The position numbers were made by a program, and so were the translations under genes. From assembly GCA_963801475.1 (NCBI GenBank), contig CAWDEX010000002.1:62001-126000 (forward strand): a stretch of 64,000 nucleotides of DNA, in the 5' to 3' direction. Each line of letters begins with the position of its first letter. The stretch's first letter is position 1. This DNA is from DAOMFB01 sp963801475. Its GTDB lineage: Bacteria > Acidobacteriota > Thermoanaerobaculia > UBA5066. Shown here one piece after another: positions 17,510-25,929 of this stretch. The notes beneath the pieces were generated by a model, which did not search any database, was not told the origin of the DNA, and worked only from the letters and a program-made list of their open reading frames with translations.

Positions 17510-17568
17510 TTCAACGGGGTCGTGCTTCGACACGGTCGCGTCTCAATTATCAATTATAGATAAGACGT
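17510..17568. repeat. REP-like motif copy 5 (likely parental)
   Basis: Here ttcaacggggtcgtgcttcg and cggtcgcgtctcaattatca are both present, followed by atagataagacg. It lies between the immunity 2 flank and the intact meaB-mce gene. The half motifs at 13884 and 11861 look derived from this arrangement. The gene-free interval 17371-17593 holds nothing else I recognise. Confidence 0.6.
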
Positions 17569-17593
17569 CGGCCGCGGTAGGCGACCCGGCCCC

Positions 17594-18994
17594 TCACCCC
17601 TTCTTCTTCTCCGACAGCTCCAGCAGGATGCCGCCGGTGGCGGCCGGGTGGACGAAGGCGACGCGGCAGTTGTGGGCGCCGTCGAAGGGGGTCTCGTTGA
17701 CGAGCTTCACCCCGGCCGCCCTCAGCTTCGCGAGGGTGGCTTCGATGTCGGAGACGTCGAGGCAAAGGTGGTGGATGCCGGGGCCCTTCTTCTCCAGAAA
17801 CTTTGCAATCGGGCCGTCGGGCGATGTGGGTTCGAGCAGCTCGACGTGAGACTCCCCCACCGGGCGGAACGAGGTGATTACCTTCTGCGAATCGACCGTC
17901 TCGCGGTGCTCCTCGAGCAGGCCCAGAAGGTCCCAAAAGGCGCCTTCCTTCTCCAGGGAAGAGACCGCCACGCCGAGGTGGGAGATCCGGGAGACGAGGC
18001 CGGAAGTTGCTTTCGAAGGTGAAGGCGCGGTTGCGGCGGGGCCTTGCTCAAGGTGGCCGAGCAGGTCGCTTGCGGCGGAGAGCGGGTCTGTCTCGCGCGC
18101 TTCCACCCGGGCGGAGACGTCCTCGAGCGCCCCGTTCTCCCCGCGCAGGCTCTCGATTCGTCTCAGAAGGGTCTCCTTGACCAGCCCCTCGATCCGCTTC
18201 TTCATTCGCTCACGTCGGCGCGCCGCCCCCTGCGGCCCGTCGAGGAAGGCGCGGTGCGCGTCCAGCTCGGCGCGCAGCTCGGCGATTCCCTGCCCCGCCG
18301 TGGCCACCGTCTTCCGGACGGACGGCACCCACGCCCCGTGCTCCCCCAGCTCGAGCATCTGGAGGATCTCCTGCACGACGCGGTCGGCGCCGTCGCGGTC
18401 GGCCTTGTTGACGACGAACAGGTCGGCCACCTCCATGAGGCCCGCCTTGATGGCCTGGATGTCGTCTCCCATCCCGGGCGTCAGGACGACGACGCACGTC
18501 TCGGCCAGGCGGAAGACCTCCACCTCGTCTTGCCCCACGCCGACCGTCTCGACGAGAACCTCGTCGTAGCCCGCGGCATCGAGCACGTCGACCGCGTCGG
18601 CCGTGGCGCGCGAGAGGCCGCCGAGGTGGCCCCGCGTGGCCATCGAGCGGATCAGGACGGCCGGGTCGGTGTAGAGGTCCTGCATCCGGATCCGGTCGCC
18701 CAGGATCGCGCCGCCGCTGAAGGGGGACGACGGGTCCACGGCCACGATGCCGACGCGGCGCCCCTCTTTCCGGAAGAGCCGCGCCAGCGCGGCCGTCAGG
18801 GTTGACTTGCCGGCGCCGGGCGAGCCGGTCAGCCCCGTCACCCGCGCGCGGCCTGTTCTCGGGTAGAGCCGCGCGAGCAGCTCGGGGAAGCGCGGGTCGC
18901 CCCCTTCCGCCCACGAGATCGCGCGCGCCACCGACGGCACGCGTCCTTGAAGAACGCCGTCGGCCAGCTCCGGGATCGAACGGTCCCCGCCCAT
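17594..18994 (-). CDS. MeaB-type GTPase fused to methylmalonyl-CoA epimerase
   Basis: The 466-residue protein joins two functions of the propionyl-CoA/methylmalonyl-CoA pathway. Residues 1-315 are a MeaB/ArgK G-protein chaperone: Walker A GSPGAGKSTL at 57-66, VAVDPSSPFSGGAILGDRIR, DEVLVETVGVGQ and NKAD. After a Pro/Ala/Ser linker, residues about 335-466 are a VOC-fold epimerase with metal-site positions in SHLGVAV, IHHLCLDV and LLELSE. I chose the ATG at 18994; a much longer upstream frame would overlap the divergent regulator and adds no recognisable sequence. The mutase is not in the window. Three partial copies lie at 11.2-12.7 kb. Confidence 0.88.
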   Translation of the reverse strand: MGGDRSIPELADGVLQGRVPSVARAISWAEGGDPRFPELLARLYPRTGRARVTGLTGSPGAGKSTLTAALARLFRKEGRRVGIVAVDPSSPFSGGAILGDRIRMQDLYTDPAVLIRSMATRGHLGGLSRATADAVDVLDAAGYDEVLVETVGVGQDEVEVFRLAETCVVVLTPGMGDDIQAIKAGLMEVADLFVVNKADRDGADRVVQEILQMLELGEHGAWVPSVRKTVATAGQGIAELRAELDAHRAFLDGPQGAARRRERMKKRIEGLVKETLLRRIESLRGENGALEDVSARVEARETDPLSAASDLLGHLEQGPAATAPSPSKATSGLVSRISHLGVAVSSLEKEGAFWDLLGLLEEHRETVDSQKVITSFRPVGESHVELLEPTSPDGPIAKFLEKKGPGIHHLCLDVSDIEATLAKLRAAGVKLVNETPFDGAHNCRVAFVHPAATGGILLELSEKKKG

Positions 18995-19010
18995 CGGGGC
19001 CGAGTCTAGC

Positions 19011-20612
19011 GTGAGAGAGAATGACTCCGTGACCCCGCCCGGTTCCGGCGCCGCACCCCGCGCGGTCGATGCTCTCCTCGCCGCGTTCGCCGGGATCGCG
19101 CGGGCCGCCGCGACGACTCTCGACGTGAGGGAGATCTTCGAGAGGGTTTCCGAGGTCGTCCGGCCGGCGCTGCCCCACGACCGGCTCGCCCTCGGGCTTC
19201 TGAACGAGGACCGGACGACGGTCCGGCTCCACGCCGTCACCGGCGAGCTCCCCACCGGGATGCCGGAGACGTTCCGTCTCTCGGCGTCCGAGCTGTCGCG
19301 CCGCGACTGGGACTTCGAGATCGTCGGCGACGTTCCGTGCGATCTCGACCCGGCGAGCGAACGGTGCCGGCTTCTGGCGGCCGCCGGAATCCGTTCGTTT
19401 CTTCGCGTGCCGGTCCTCTTCGAGGGGGAGTGGCAGTCCGGCGGGGGCCTCGTCTTCATGTCGCGCACGCCCCATCTCTACCGTGAGGCGGACGTTTCCG
19501 CCGCGCGCTTCGTCGCCGACCAGGTGGCACTGCTACTCGCGCACCAGCGGCTGGCTGAGGAGGAGCGACGGGGCGCCGCCGCCCGCGAGGAGGCCGCCCG
19601 CCTGAAGGCACGGGTCGAGCGGCTGACCGAGGAGCTGGAAGCGCGCCCCGGCTTCGGGCGAATCGTGGCCGAGTCGGACGCCTGGAAGGACGTGATGCTC
19701 CAGGCGGCCAAGGTGGCCCCGACGGACACGACCGTCCTCTTGCTCGGCGAGTCGGGGACCGGCAAGGAGGTCGTCGCGCGAGCCATCCACCGCGCTTCGC
19801 CGCGCTCGGCCGGCCCCTTCGCCGCGCTCAACTGCGCGGCGCTGCCGGACCAGCTCCTCGAGTCGGAGCTGTTCGGGTACGAGCGGGGAGCTTTCACCGG
19901 CGCCGTGAGCGCCAGACCGGGGCGGCTCGAGCAGGCCGCCGGCGGCGTCCTCTTCCTCGACGAGGTGGGCGAGACGAGCCCGGCCGTCCAGGCCAAGCTC
20001 CTGCGCGTCCTCGAGGAGCGGGAGTTCCAGCGCCTCGGTGGGGCGAAAGTGCTCAGGGCCGACGTGCGAATCGTCGCCGCCACGAATCGCGACCTCGCCC
20101 GGGCCATCGCGCGCGGCGAGTTCCGGGAGGACCTCTACTACCGCCTCCACGTCTTCGAGATCCGCCTCCCGCCGCTCCGCGAGCGCCGCGAGGACATCCT
20201 GCCGCTCACCGAGGTCTTCCTCGCCGAGGTGGGCCCCGCCACCGGCCGCCCCGCGCCGGGGATCTCGCGCGAGGCGCGCGAGCTGCTCCTCGCCTATCCG
20301 TGGCCGGGCAACGTCCGCGAGCTACGGAACGCCCTCGAGAGGGCAGCCATCCTTTGCGAAGGAGGGCTCATCACAGCCGCGCACCTTCCGATCTCGGTCT
20401 CCCGCGGCGAGCCGGGCTCCGGGCCTGCCACACCCGGGGCCGCCGGGCCGGGGCCCGACTTCCCGCCCGGCGGCGTCGACCTCGAGGCCGTTGAGCGGTC
20501 GTACGTGAAGGCGGCCCTCGAAAGGTCGGGCGGAAACAAGAGCCGCGCCGCGCGCCTACTCGGCCTGACGCGGGCGCAGCTCTACTCGCGGCTGGAGAAG
20601 TACGGCCTGTAG
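19011..20612 (+). CDS. GAF-domain sigma-54-dependent transcriptional activator
   Basis: This 533-residue protein starts at GTG 19011, 16 bp from the divergent meaB-mce start. An N-terminal GAF domain (about residues 25-180) is followed by a coiled-coil linker (EEERRGAAAREEAARLKARV) and the AAA+ domain. The latter has Walker A GESGTGKE, the sigma-54 contact loop GAFTGA and Walker B VLFLDEVG. A Fis-type helix-turn-helix (NKSRAARLLGLTRAQLYSRL) ends the protein. The effector is unknown. Position suggests possible control of the methylmalonyl gene, but no -24/-12 site was found in the short intergenic gap. Confidence 0.88.
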   Translation: MRENDSVTPPGSGAAPRAVDALLAAFAGIARAAATTLDVREIFERVSEVVRPALPHDRLALGLLNEDRTTVRLHAVTGELPTGMPETFRLSASELSRRDWDFEIVGDVPCDLDPASERCRLLAAAGIRSFLRVPVLFEGEWQSGGGLVFMSRTPHLYREADVSAARFVADQVALLLAHQRLAEEERRGAAAREEAARLKARVERLTEELEARPGFGRIVAESDAWKDVMLQAAKVAPTDTTVLLLGESGTGKEVVARAIHRASPRSAGPFAALNCAALPDQLLESELFGYERGAFTGAVSARPGRLEQAAGGVLFLDEVGETSPAVQAKLLRVLEEREFQRLGGAKVLRADVRIVAATNRDLARAIARGEFREDLYYRLHVFEIRLPPLRERREDILPLTEVFLAEVGPATGRPAPGISREARELLLAYPWPGNVRELRNALERAAILCEGGLITAAHLPISVSRGEPGSGPATPGAAGPGPDFPPGGVDLEAVERSYVKAALERSGGNKSRAARLLGLTRAQLYSRLEKYGL

Positions 20613-20618
20613 CGGGGC

Positions 20619-21581
20619 CTACTTCCCGTCGCGGTACGCCGTGAACATCGAGTCCATCCGGGCATCCTGTCCGGCCGTAAAACGGTCCATGCACGCGTCG
20701 TCCGTGTAGTCCATGAAGTTCTCGATCGGGTCGAGGCCGGGGCTCTTCCGCCCCGTGCAGGTGTCCCGGCCTGTCGGGCAGCCGAAGGCGGCGGAGCGTT
20801 CCGCGGGGGTGTCGCTCACGTAATCCCCCTTCCCGTTACAGCCGCCCTGGAACGTGTGGTACAGACCCATCCAGTGCCCGATCTCGTGTGTCGCCGTGTC
20901 GCCGAGGTTGTACGGTGCGGCCGACCCGCCCGGCAGGGACGAGTAAAGGACCACGACGCCGTCATAGGACGGGTTCTTCGGGTAGTCCGAGGGGAAGGTG
21001 GACCAGCCGAGGAGGCCTCCGCCGATTCCCGCCGAGTAGATGTTCAGGTCTGCCGCCGTCCCCTGCCGCAGGGCGGTCTTCGCCGCCCTCTCGGCCGTTG
21101 AACCCGGGGTCATCGTGTACCACGTCGCGTTCGTCGTCCGGTCCGTGCTGACCAGATTGAAAGTCCATCCCCACGGTGCATACGCCGCGTTGAGAACGTC
21201 TATCTGGCCGGTGATCATCGAATCGGGGATGTCGCCGTTCGCAATCCCCGTTCCCTTGTCGATGACGTGAAAGTAGACATTTACGGTGCCCCCCGAGACG
21301 AGCGGCATCCGCCGCTCTCTCCCGGACAGGCGCATCGCCGCCTCCGTCTCGATCTCGGCCTGCTCCTCTTCGTCAACGTCGCGCGTGCCGCAGCGCGCGC
21401 CGCTCTCGATGAAAGCGCGCTGGCTGACCCAGTCGATTCCCTGGAAGGAGAAGACGGGCCCGTCGGGTCCCGGGGCGCGACCCGGGTCGCCTCCGGCGCC
21501 GGTTCCGGACGGTTGCGCCGCCACGGCGGAGGCGAAGAGAAAGAGGGTTGAAGCCAGAACGAGGCGGGCGAGCTTCCGCAT
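20619..21581 (-). CDS. Secreted M43-type zinc metalloprotease
   Basis: The 320-residue protein starts at MRKLARLVL, with a signal peptide (about residues 1-22, ending SAVAA). The metzincin zinc-binding sequence HEIGHWMGLYH (HExxHxxGxxH) and a downstream Met-turn-like NFMDYTDD with DRFTAGQ match pappalysin/cytophagalysin (M43) peptidases. Several paired cysteines suggest disulfides after export. It converges with the upstream sigma-54 regulator gene, with stops 6 bp apart. A longer frame extends to 21827 but lacks a signal peptide at its start, so I reject it. Confidence 0.85.
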   Translation of the reverse strand: MRKLARLVLASTLFLFASAVAAQPSGTGAGGDPGRAPGPDGPVFSFQGIDWVSQRAFIESGARCGTRDVDEEEQAEIETEAAMRLSGRERRMPLVSGGTVNVYFHVIDKGTGIANGDIPDSMITGQIDVLNAAYAPWGWTFNLVSTDRTTNATWYTMTPGSTAERAAKTALRQGTAADLNIYSAGIGGGLLGWSTFPSDYPKNPSYDGVVVLYSSLPGGSAAPYNLGDTATHEIGHWMGLYHTFQGGCNGKGDYVSDTPAERSAAFGCPTGRDTCTGRKSPGLDPIENFMDYTDDACMDRFTAGQDARMDSMFTAYRDGK

Positions 21582-21675
21582 GGGGGCCTCCATTTCTGAG
21601 ATTGGGTCGCAATCTATCCCCGTTTGGGGGCCGGGAGCAAGCGGACGCCCTGCGGCGGCCGGCGGGCGCGATAGC

Positions 21676-22335
21676 ATGACGGGGATGGCGGGTGGCCTTT
21701 TCTGGGCCCTCTCGGGGGCGGCGATCTCGATCGGGTCGCTCCACTCCCTCGCGCCCGACCACTGGGTCCCCTTCGCCGCGATCGCGCGCGCGCAGCGCTG
21801 GCCGGTCCGGAAGACGGCGCTCGTCACCTTCCTCTGCGGCTTCGGCCACGTGACGGTCTCCGCGCTCCTCGGCCTCCTCGCCCTCCTCTTCGGGCGCGAA
21901 GTCTTCGAGCGGATCGGCGCGCGGATGGAGGTCGTCGCGGGCCTCCTCCTGATCGGCTTCGGGCTCGCCTACGGGCTCTGGGGCCTCCGCCGCGCCGTCG
22001 GCCGGCGCGTCCACGGCCACTCGCACGCCCGCTTCGACCACGTCCACGACCCGCCGCGCGCGACGGTCTGGTCGCTCTTCGTCCTCTTCTGCGCCGACCC
22101 GTGCGTCGCCGTCATCCCGCTTCTCTTCTCGGCGGCGCAGCTCGGCACCGGGCAGACGCTGGCCGTCGTCCTCCTCTACGAAGTGGCGACGATCGGCACG
22201 ATGGTCCCGCTCGTCCTCTCGGCCCGGGCCGGCGTCGCCCGCCTCCGCCTCCCCTTCCTCGACCGCTGGGGCGATGCCGTGGCGGGAGGCGTGATCGTCG
22301 TGACGGGCCTCGTCGTCGGCTACCTCGGCATCTGA
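21676..22335 (+). CDS. NicO/UreH-like nickel-cobalt type membrane transporter
   Basis: This 219-residue membrane protein has about six hydrophobic segments. The first helix carries HSLAPDHW (H-x4-D-H), the signature of NiCoT/RcnA/UreH-type transporters. A His-rich loop (HGHSHARFDHVHD) lies between helices 3 and 4. VLFCADPCVAVIPLL forms a second conserved motif region. Transport of Ni2+ or Co2+ is inferred from the family; sequence alone does not separate uptake from efflux. The start is ATG 21676, with ATG 21685 as an alternative. It is divergent from the protease gene. Confidence 0.75.
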   Translation: MTGMAGGLFWALSGAAISIGSLHSLAPDHWVPFAAIARAQRWPVRKTALVTFLCGFGHVTVSALLGLLALLFGREVFERIGARMEVVAGLLLIGFGLAYGLWGLRRAVGRRVHGHSHARFDHVHDPPRATVWSLFVLFCADPCVAVIPLLFSAAQLGTGQTLAVVLLYEVATIGTMVPLVLSARAGVARLRLPFLDRWGDAVAGGVIVVTGLVVGYLGI

Positions 22336-22382
22336 CGCCCCGCCGAACTGGCGGGTGCCATCACGGCCCGTCACGCGGCCCC

Positions 22383-22410
22383 TTGACACGCCTTTCCTCC
22401 CAAATAGAGA
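22383..22410 (+). promoter_or_regulatory. Sigma-70-type promoter upstream of the secreted zincin gene
   Basis: TTGACA (22383-22388) and TAGAGA (22405-22410) are separated by 16 bp. A short palindrome gagactctgtctc overlaps the -10 side and could be an operator. The coding start is at 22458 with SD aaggagg. Confidence 0.5.
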
Positions 22411-22457
22411 CTCTGTCTCAACAATTGGGGCCGGAGCCCCGATCAAGGAGGACGGCG

Positions 22458-23366
22458 ATGCGGCGAGCGGCGGGGGCGGGAATCGTGATTCTGTGCCTGG
22501 CGGCGGCGGCGGCGCGGGCGGCCGACGACGAGGCCACGGCGAGCGGCTGGCGGCTCAAGGGGGACCGCGGCGAGACCGTGAAGGTCCTGCCGCCGGCGGC
22601 GAACGTGCCCTCGGCGGCGGGCCAGCCGGTCGACGCGCCGATCACCGGCATGAAGGTCTACCCGGCCAGCTACGGCTCGGGGAGCCTGATCGACCACCTC
22701 GGCCTCGAGATCGCGAGCGCGGGCTTTTACCAGATTTACTACGACAGCTCGACCCCGTCCTCGGTCACGACCGGGATCAACGGCTTCACCAACGCGTTCG
22801 GAGGCGGGATACCGGACTACACGATCATCCAGCAGTACGGCTCGCACGCTCCGATCGCCTCGACGCTGACCAACGTGGGCGTGCTCAACGACACGAACGG
22901 CGTCCCGTCCACGATCTCCGACTCCCAGATCCAGAGCTACCTCGCAAGCCTCTTCAGCTCCGGCCGGGTCCCGGCGAGCGCGTCCACGATCTATGGCGTC
23001 TACCTTCCGCCCGGCACGACGTCCACGCTCGGCAGCTACGCCTCCTGCACGAGCTACTGCGGCTATCACAGCGTCTTCACGTACGGAAGCCTCCAGATCA
23101 AGTACGCGGTCTTCCCCTACCTGACCTGTTCAGGCTGCTCGCTCTCAGGAAAGTCGGTTCTCGACATGCTGACGATCGTCACCTCCCACGAGATCCGCGA
23201 GGCCGTGACCGACCCCGGCGACAACGGAAAGAACGCCTGGTACGACCGCCGCGGGTACGAGGCCGACGACAAGTGCGCCTGGCACCATCTCTACCAGCTC
23301 GGGAGCGGCTACTGGGTTCAGCCGGAGTACTCGAACGCGAACAAGGGCTGCGTCGTCTTCCCGTGA
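22458..23366 (+). CDS. Secreted zincin-like protein with SHEIREAVTDP motif
   Basis: The 302-residue protein has an SD aaggagg 7 nt before ATG and a signal peptide (residues 1-21, ending ARA). After a linker, a globular region ends with VTSHEIREAVTDPGDNGK, WYDRRGYEADDKC and a final NKGCVVFP. The HExxExxTDP arrangement resembles a zincin active site and recalls EXORDIUM-like secreted proteins, in which a similar HELAE..(T/S)NP stretch occurs. No verified enzymatic role is known to me. Several Cys pairs suggest extracytoplasmic folding. A rho-independent terminator follows. Confidence 0.65.
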   Translation: MRRAAGAGIVILCLAAAAARAADDEATASGWRLKGDRGETVKVLPPAANVPSAAGQPVDAPITGMKVYPASYGSGSLIDHLGLEIASAGFYQIYYDSSTPSSVTTGINGFTNAFGGGIPDYTIIQQYGSHAPIASTLTNVGVLNDTNGVPSTISDSQIQSYLASLFSSGRVPASASTIYGVYLPPGTTSTLGSYASCTSYCGYHSVFTYGSLQIKYAVFPYLTCSGCSLSGKSVLDMLTIVTSHEIREAVTDPGDNGKNAWYDRRGYEADDKCAWHHLYQLGSGYWVQPEYSNANKGCVVFP

Positions 23367-23396
23367 ACCGGTGACGGGCGCCCGGGGCGCGACACG

Positions 23397-23425
23397 AGCC
23401 CGGCCCTCGCGGCCGGGCTTTTCGT
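23397..23425 (+). terminator. Rho-independent terminator
   Basis: The stem agcccggcc/ggccgggct with a 5-nt loop is followed by tttcgtttt. It lies 30 bp after the stop of the secreted zincin gene. Confidence 0.85.
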
Positions 23426-23478
23426 TTTCGGGGCACGGCGCGGCTCCGCGTTTACCATACCGGGCCGGAGGCCCTGAC

Positions 23479-24525
23479 GTGACCACGCGCCGTTCCCTCG
23501 CCCTCGCCGCCGCCCTCGCCCTCCTTCCGCTCGCCGTCTCCGCCGGAACCGTCCCGAAGGCCTCTCCCCCGCCGGCGGAAAGGGACGCCGGAACTCTCGA
23601 GGAGGGGCGAAAGCTGACGACGGCTCTCTACGCCGGCGGCGTCTCCGGCATCTGGAGCCGCCTGTCGCCGGCCCTCCAAGCGCTCGCGGGCTCCGAGCAG
23701 CGGCTCGCGCAGCTCGCCGCCGGCTGGATCGAGAAGTACGGCCGCGAGACGAAGGTCCTCGAGGAGAAGACAGACAGCCTGGCGGGCGCCCGCCGCTATC
23801 TCCGCGTGGCGGCTTTCGAGAAGGCGAAGGACCCGGTCGAGGTGCCGTGGAATTTCGACGAGAAGGGACGGATCGCCACGATCGGGATCCGCCCCCGCGC
23901 GAAGGAAGCCGCGGCGCCGAACGGCGCGAAGGAGACGCCGGCGTCCCTCCGCCTGCCGGTCGACGGGGAGTGGACCGTCTGGTGGGGCGGGCGCACCCTC
24001 TGGGAGAACTTCCACGCCATCTCGCCCGACCGGCGCTTCGCCGCCGACTTCTTCGTCGTCCGGGCCGGAACGACGCACGCCGGGGACGGGACGAAGAACG
24101 AGGATTACTTCGCCTTCGGGCAGAACGTCCTCGCGCCCGCCGCGGGAACCGTCGTCGCGGTCGAGGGCGCCCGGCCCGACGCTCTCCCGGGCGTCGTCGA
24201 TCCGCAGGCCGACGCGGACGGGAACTTCGTCGTCCTCGATGTCGGCAAGAAGGTCTGGATCTTCCTCGCTCACCTCCAGAAGGGAAGCCTCGTCGTGAAG
24301 AGAGGCCAGAAGGTGAAAGCGGGCGAACTCCTCGCAAAGAGCGGCAACAGCGGCCGCGGCACCGAGCCGAGCCTCCACGTCCACCTCCAGGACGCCGCCG
24401 AGGCCGGGAAGGGAAACGGGTGGCCCCTCGCCTTCCGGAACGTCGTCGTGAACGGAACCCCTGTCGCCCGGGCCGAGCCGGTCCGCGGCCAGCGATTCTC
24501 CCCGCGTCCGCCATCGGCGCCCTAG
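23479..24525 (+). CDS. Secreted M23-family peptidase-like protein
   Basis: The 348-residue protein starts at GTG and has a signal peptide (about residues 1-20). Residues about 30-130 form a DUF3887-like helical domain (TTALYAGGVSGIWSRLSPAL). The C-terminal part is an M23/LytM beta-barrel: NEDYFAFGQNVLAPAAGTVV, IFLAHLQKGSL, GNSGRGTEPSLHVHLQD. The last HxH motif is intact. The usual first zinc-ligand block appears as RRFAADFF, where the classical His is not obvious, so activity on peptidoglycan is uncertain. It ends 13 bp before pnuC. Confidence 0.78.
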   Translation: MTTRRSLALAAALALLPLAVSAGTVPKASPPPAERDAGTLEEGRKLTTALYAGGVSGIWSRLSPALQALAGSEQRLAQLAAGWIEKYGRETKVLEEKTDSLAGARRYLRVAAFEKAKDPVEVPWNFDEKGRIATIGIRPRAKEAAAPNGAKETPASLRLPVDGEWTVWWGGRTLWENFHAISPDRRFAADFFVVRAGTTHAGDGTKNEDYFAFGQNVLAPAAGTVVAVEGARPDALPGVVDPQADADGNFVVLDVGKKVWIFLAHLQKGSLVVKRGQKVKAGELLAKSGNSGRGTEPSLHVHLQDAAEAGKGNGWPLAFRNVVVNGTPVARAEPVRGQRFSPRPPSAP

Positions 24526-24538
24526 GCCGGGCGGCGCG

Positions 24539-25144
24539 ATGAGCCCGGCCGATCTCCTCAACAACCTTCTCGCTGCCTCGCCGTGGGAGATGCTCGGGGC
24601 GGCGACCGGCTTCGTGTCGGTCTGGCTCATGGCCCGGCAGAACGTCTGGGGGTGGCCGGCCGGCATCGTCTGCGTCTCCTCGTACGCGTGGGTCTTCGGG
24701 CAGTCGCGGCTCTACGCCAACATGGCCCTCCAGTTCGTCTTCCTCGCGCTGCAGGTCTACGGGTGGGTCCACTGGTGGAAGGGAAGCGGAAGCCGGCACG
24801 ACGCGCTGCCCGTCACGCGTCTTTCGCCCCGGCATGCCGCGCTCTGGGCCGCCGCCGGGGCCGTGGCCAGCGTCGCCATCGGCGCGTTCATGGCGTCGCG
24901 GACCGATGCCGCGAACCCCTGGCCCGACGCCACGCTCACCTCGTTCAGCCTCGTGGCCCAGTGGCTCCAGGCCCGGAAGGTCTTCGAGTGCTGGATCGTC
25001 TGGATCCTCGTCGACGTCGGCTACATCGGGCTCTTCATCGTCCAGCGCCTCCACCTGACGGCCGTCCTGTACGCCCTCTTCCTCGTCCTCTGCGTCTACG
25101 CCCTCAGGGAATGGCGGCGTTCGCTCGCGCCGGCGGCCGCGTGA
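24539..25144 (+). CDS. pnuC: Nicotinamide riboside/mononucleotide transporter PnuC
   Basis: This 201-residue inner-membrane protein has about seven hydrophobic helices. PnuC-typical sequences are visible: NVWGWPAGIVCVSSYAWVF near residue 35, QFVFLALQVYGWVHW near 65 and the late CWIVWILVDVGYIGLFI. PnuC carries out facilitated uptake of NAD precursors, trapped inside the cell by phosphorylation. The next gene, a NadR-like kinase, overlaps its stop by 4 bp (GTGA), which supports this pathway. Confidence 0.9.
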   Translation: MSPADLLNNLLAASPWEMLGAATGFVSVWLMARQNVWGWPAGIVCVSSYAWVFGQSRLYANMALQFVFLALQVYGWVHWWKGSGSRHDALPVTRLSPRHAALWAAAGAVASVAIGAFMASRTDAANPWPDATLTSFSLVAQWLQARKVFECWIVWILVDVGYIGLFIVQRLHLTAVLYALFLVLCVYALREWRRSLAPAAA

Positions 25145-25680
25145 GCGCGACGCCCCTCCTGCGAGTGGCCGTCGTCGGCCCCGAGTCCTCCGGGAAGACG
25201 ACGCTCTCGGCCTCGCTCGCGGTGCACTTTGAAACGGTCTTCGTCCCGGAGGCCTCGCGCGCCTACTACGACGCGAAAGGGGTCGACTACGAGATCGCCG
25301 ACATCCTCCCCATCGCGCGCGCCCAGAAGGCGTCCGAGGAGGCGCTGGCCCCGACGGCTCGCGGTCTTCTCGTCCTCGACACCGATCTCCTGACGATCAC
25401 GATCTGGAGCCACGTCCTTTACGGCGGCTGCCCCCCCGAGGCCGAGGCGATGGCGGCGGCGCAGCGGGTCGACCTGACCGTGCTCCTGAAGCCCGACCTC
25501 CCCTGGACGTACGACCCGCAGCGGTGCCATCCGGAGCTGTCGCAGCGCGAGGACTTCTTCGCGCGCCTGCGCGACGGCCTCACGCGGCTCGGCAGGCGCT
25601 TCAACGAAGTCGGAGGGGACGGGCCGGAACGCTTCGCCGCGGCCCGCGCGGCGGTGGACGCCCTCCTCTCGGAGCGCTGA
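25141..25680 (+). CDS. NadR-like nicotinamide riboside kinase
   Basis: The 179-residue P-loop protein starts at GTG overlapping the pnuC stop. Walker A is GPESSGKTTL near residues 13-22, and a Walker-B-like stretch LLVLDTDLLTITIW follows. VPEASRAYY and LLKPDLPWTYDP match the NadR C-terminal nicotinamide riboside kinase domain. The NMN adenylyltransferase and DNA-binding domains of enterobacterial NadR are missing, so this is a stand-alone kinase. With PnuC it would trap nicotinamide riboside as NMN. Confidence 0.87.
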   Translation: MSATPLLRVAVVGPESSGKTTLSASLAVHFETVFVPEASRAYYDAKGVDYEIADILPIARAQKASEEALAPTARGLLVLDTDLLTITIWSHVLYGGCPPEAEAMAAAQRVDLTVLLKPDLPWTYDPQRCHPELSQREDFFARLRDGLTRLGRRFNEVGGDGPERFAAARAAVDALLSER

Positions 25681-25694
25681 GCCCCCGGGGCCCG

Positions 25695-25898
25695 TCAGTC
25701 CTTCAGCCGCTTGCGCCGAGGGAGAAAGTCGTTCACCTCGCGGAGCGCGAGCGCCAGCCCCTTCTCGACGCCGCCCTGCTCCTCGCCGCGGAGCGCCTTC
25801 ATCGCGTGCTCGTCCCGGAGGCGCACGAGGCGGTGCCCGAGCGCCCAGAGGACCGTTTCGACCGCCTTCTGCTCATTCTCCGACCGCTCTTTCGACAT
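25695..25898 (-). CDS. Small charged hypothetical protein
   Basis: The 67-residue frame begins MSKERSENEQKAVETV and ends LPRRKRLKD; it is predicted to be mostly helical and very charged. I do not recognise a family. It is convergent with the NadR-like gene and divergent from the methyltransferase gene, and its start (CATG at 25896-25899) touches a possible upstream start of that gene. The Lys/Glu/Arg composition is compatible with a real small protein, but chance cannot be excluded. Confidence 0.45.
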   Translation of the reverse strand: MSKERSENEQKAVETVLWALGHRLVRLRDEHAMKALRGEEQGGVEKGLALALREVNDFLPRRKRLKD

Positions 25899-25929
25899 GC
25901 CCCGCATTCTGGACCAAGATGCTCCTCCG

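Noticed and set aside
18995..19468. N-terminal extension of the MeaB fusion (624 instead of 466 codons)
   Set aside because: The extra part lies over the divergent sigma-54 regulator gene and has no MeaB-like sequence; ATG 18994 fits the family start.
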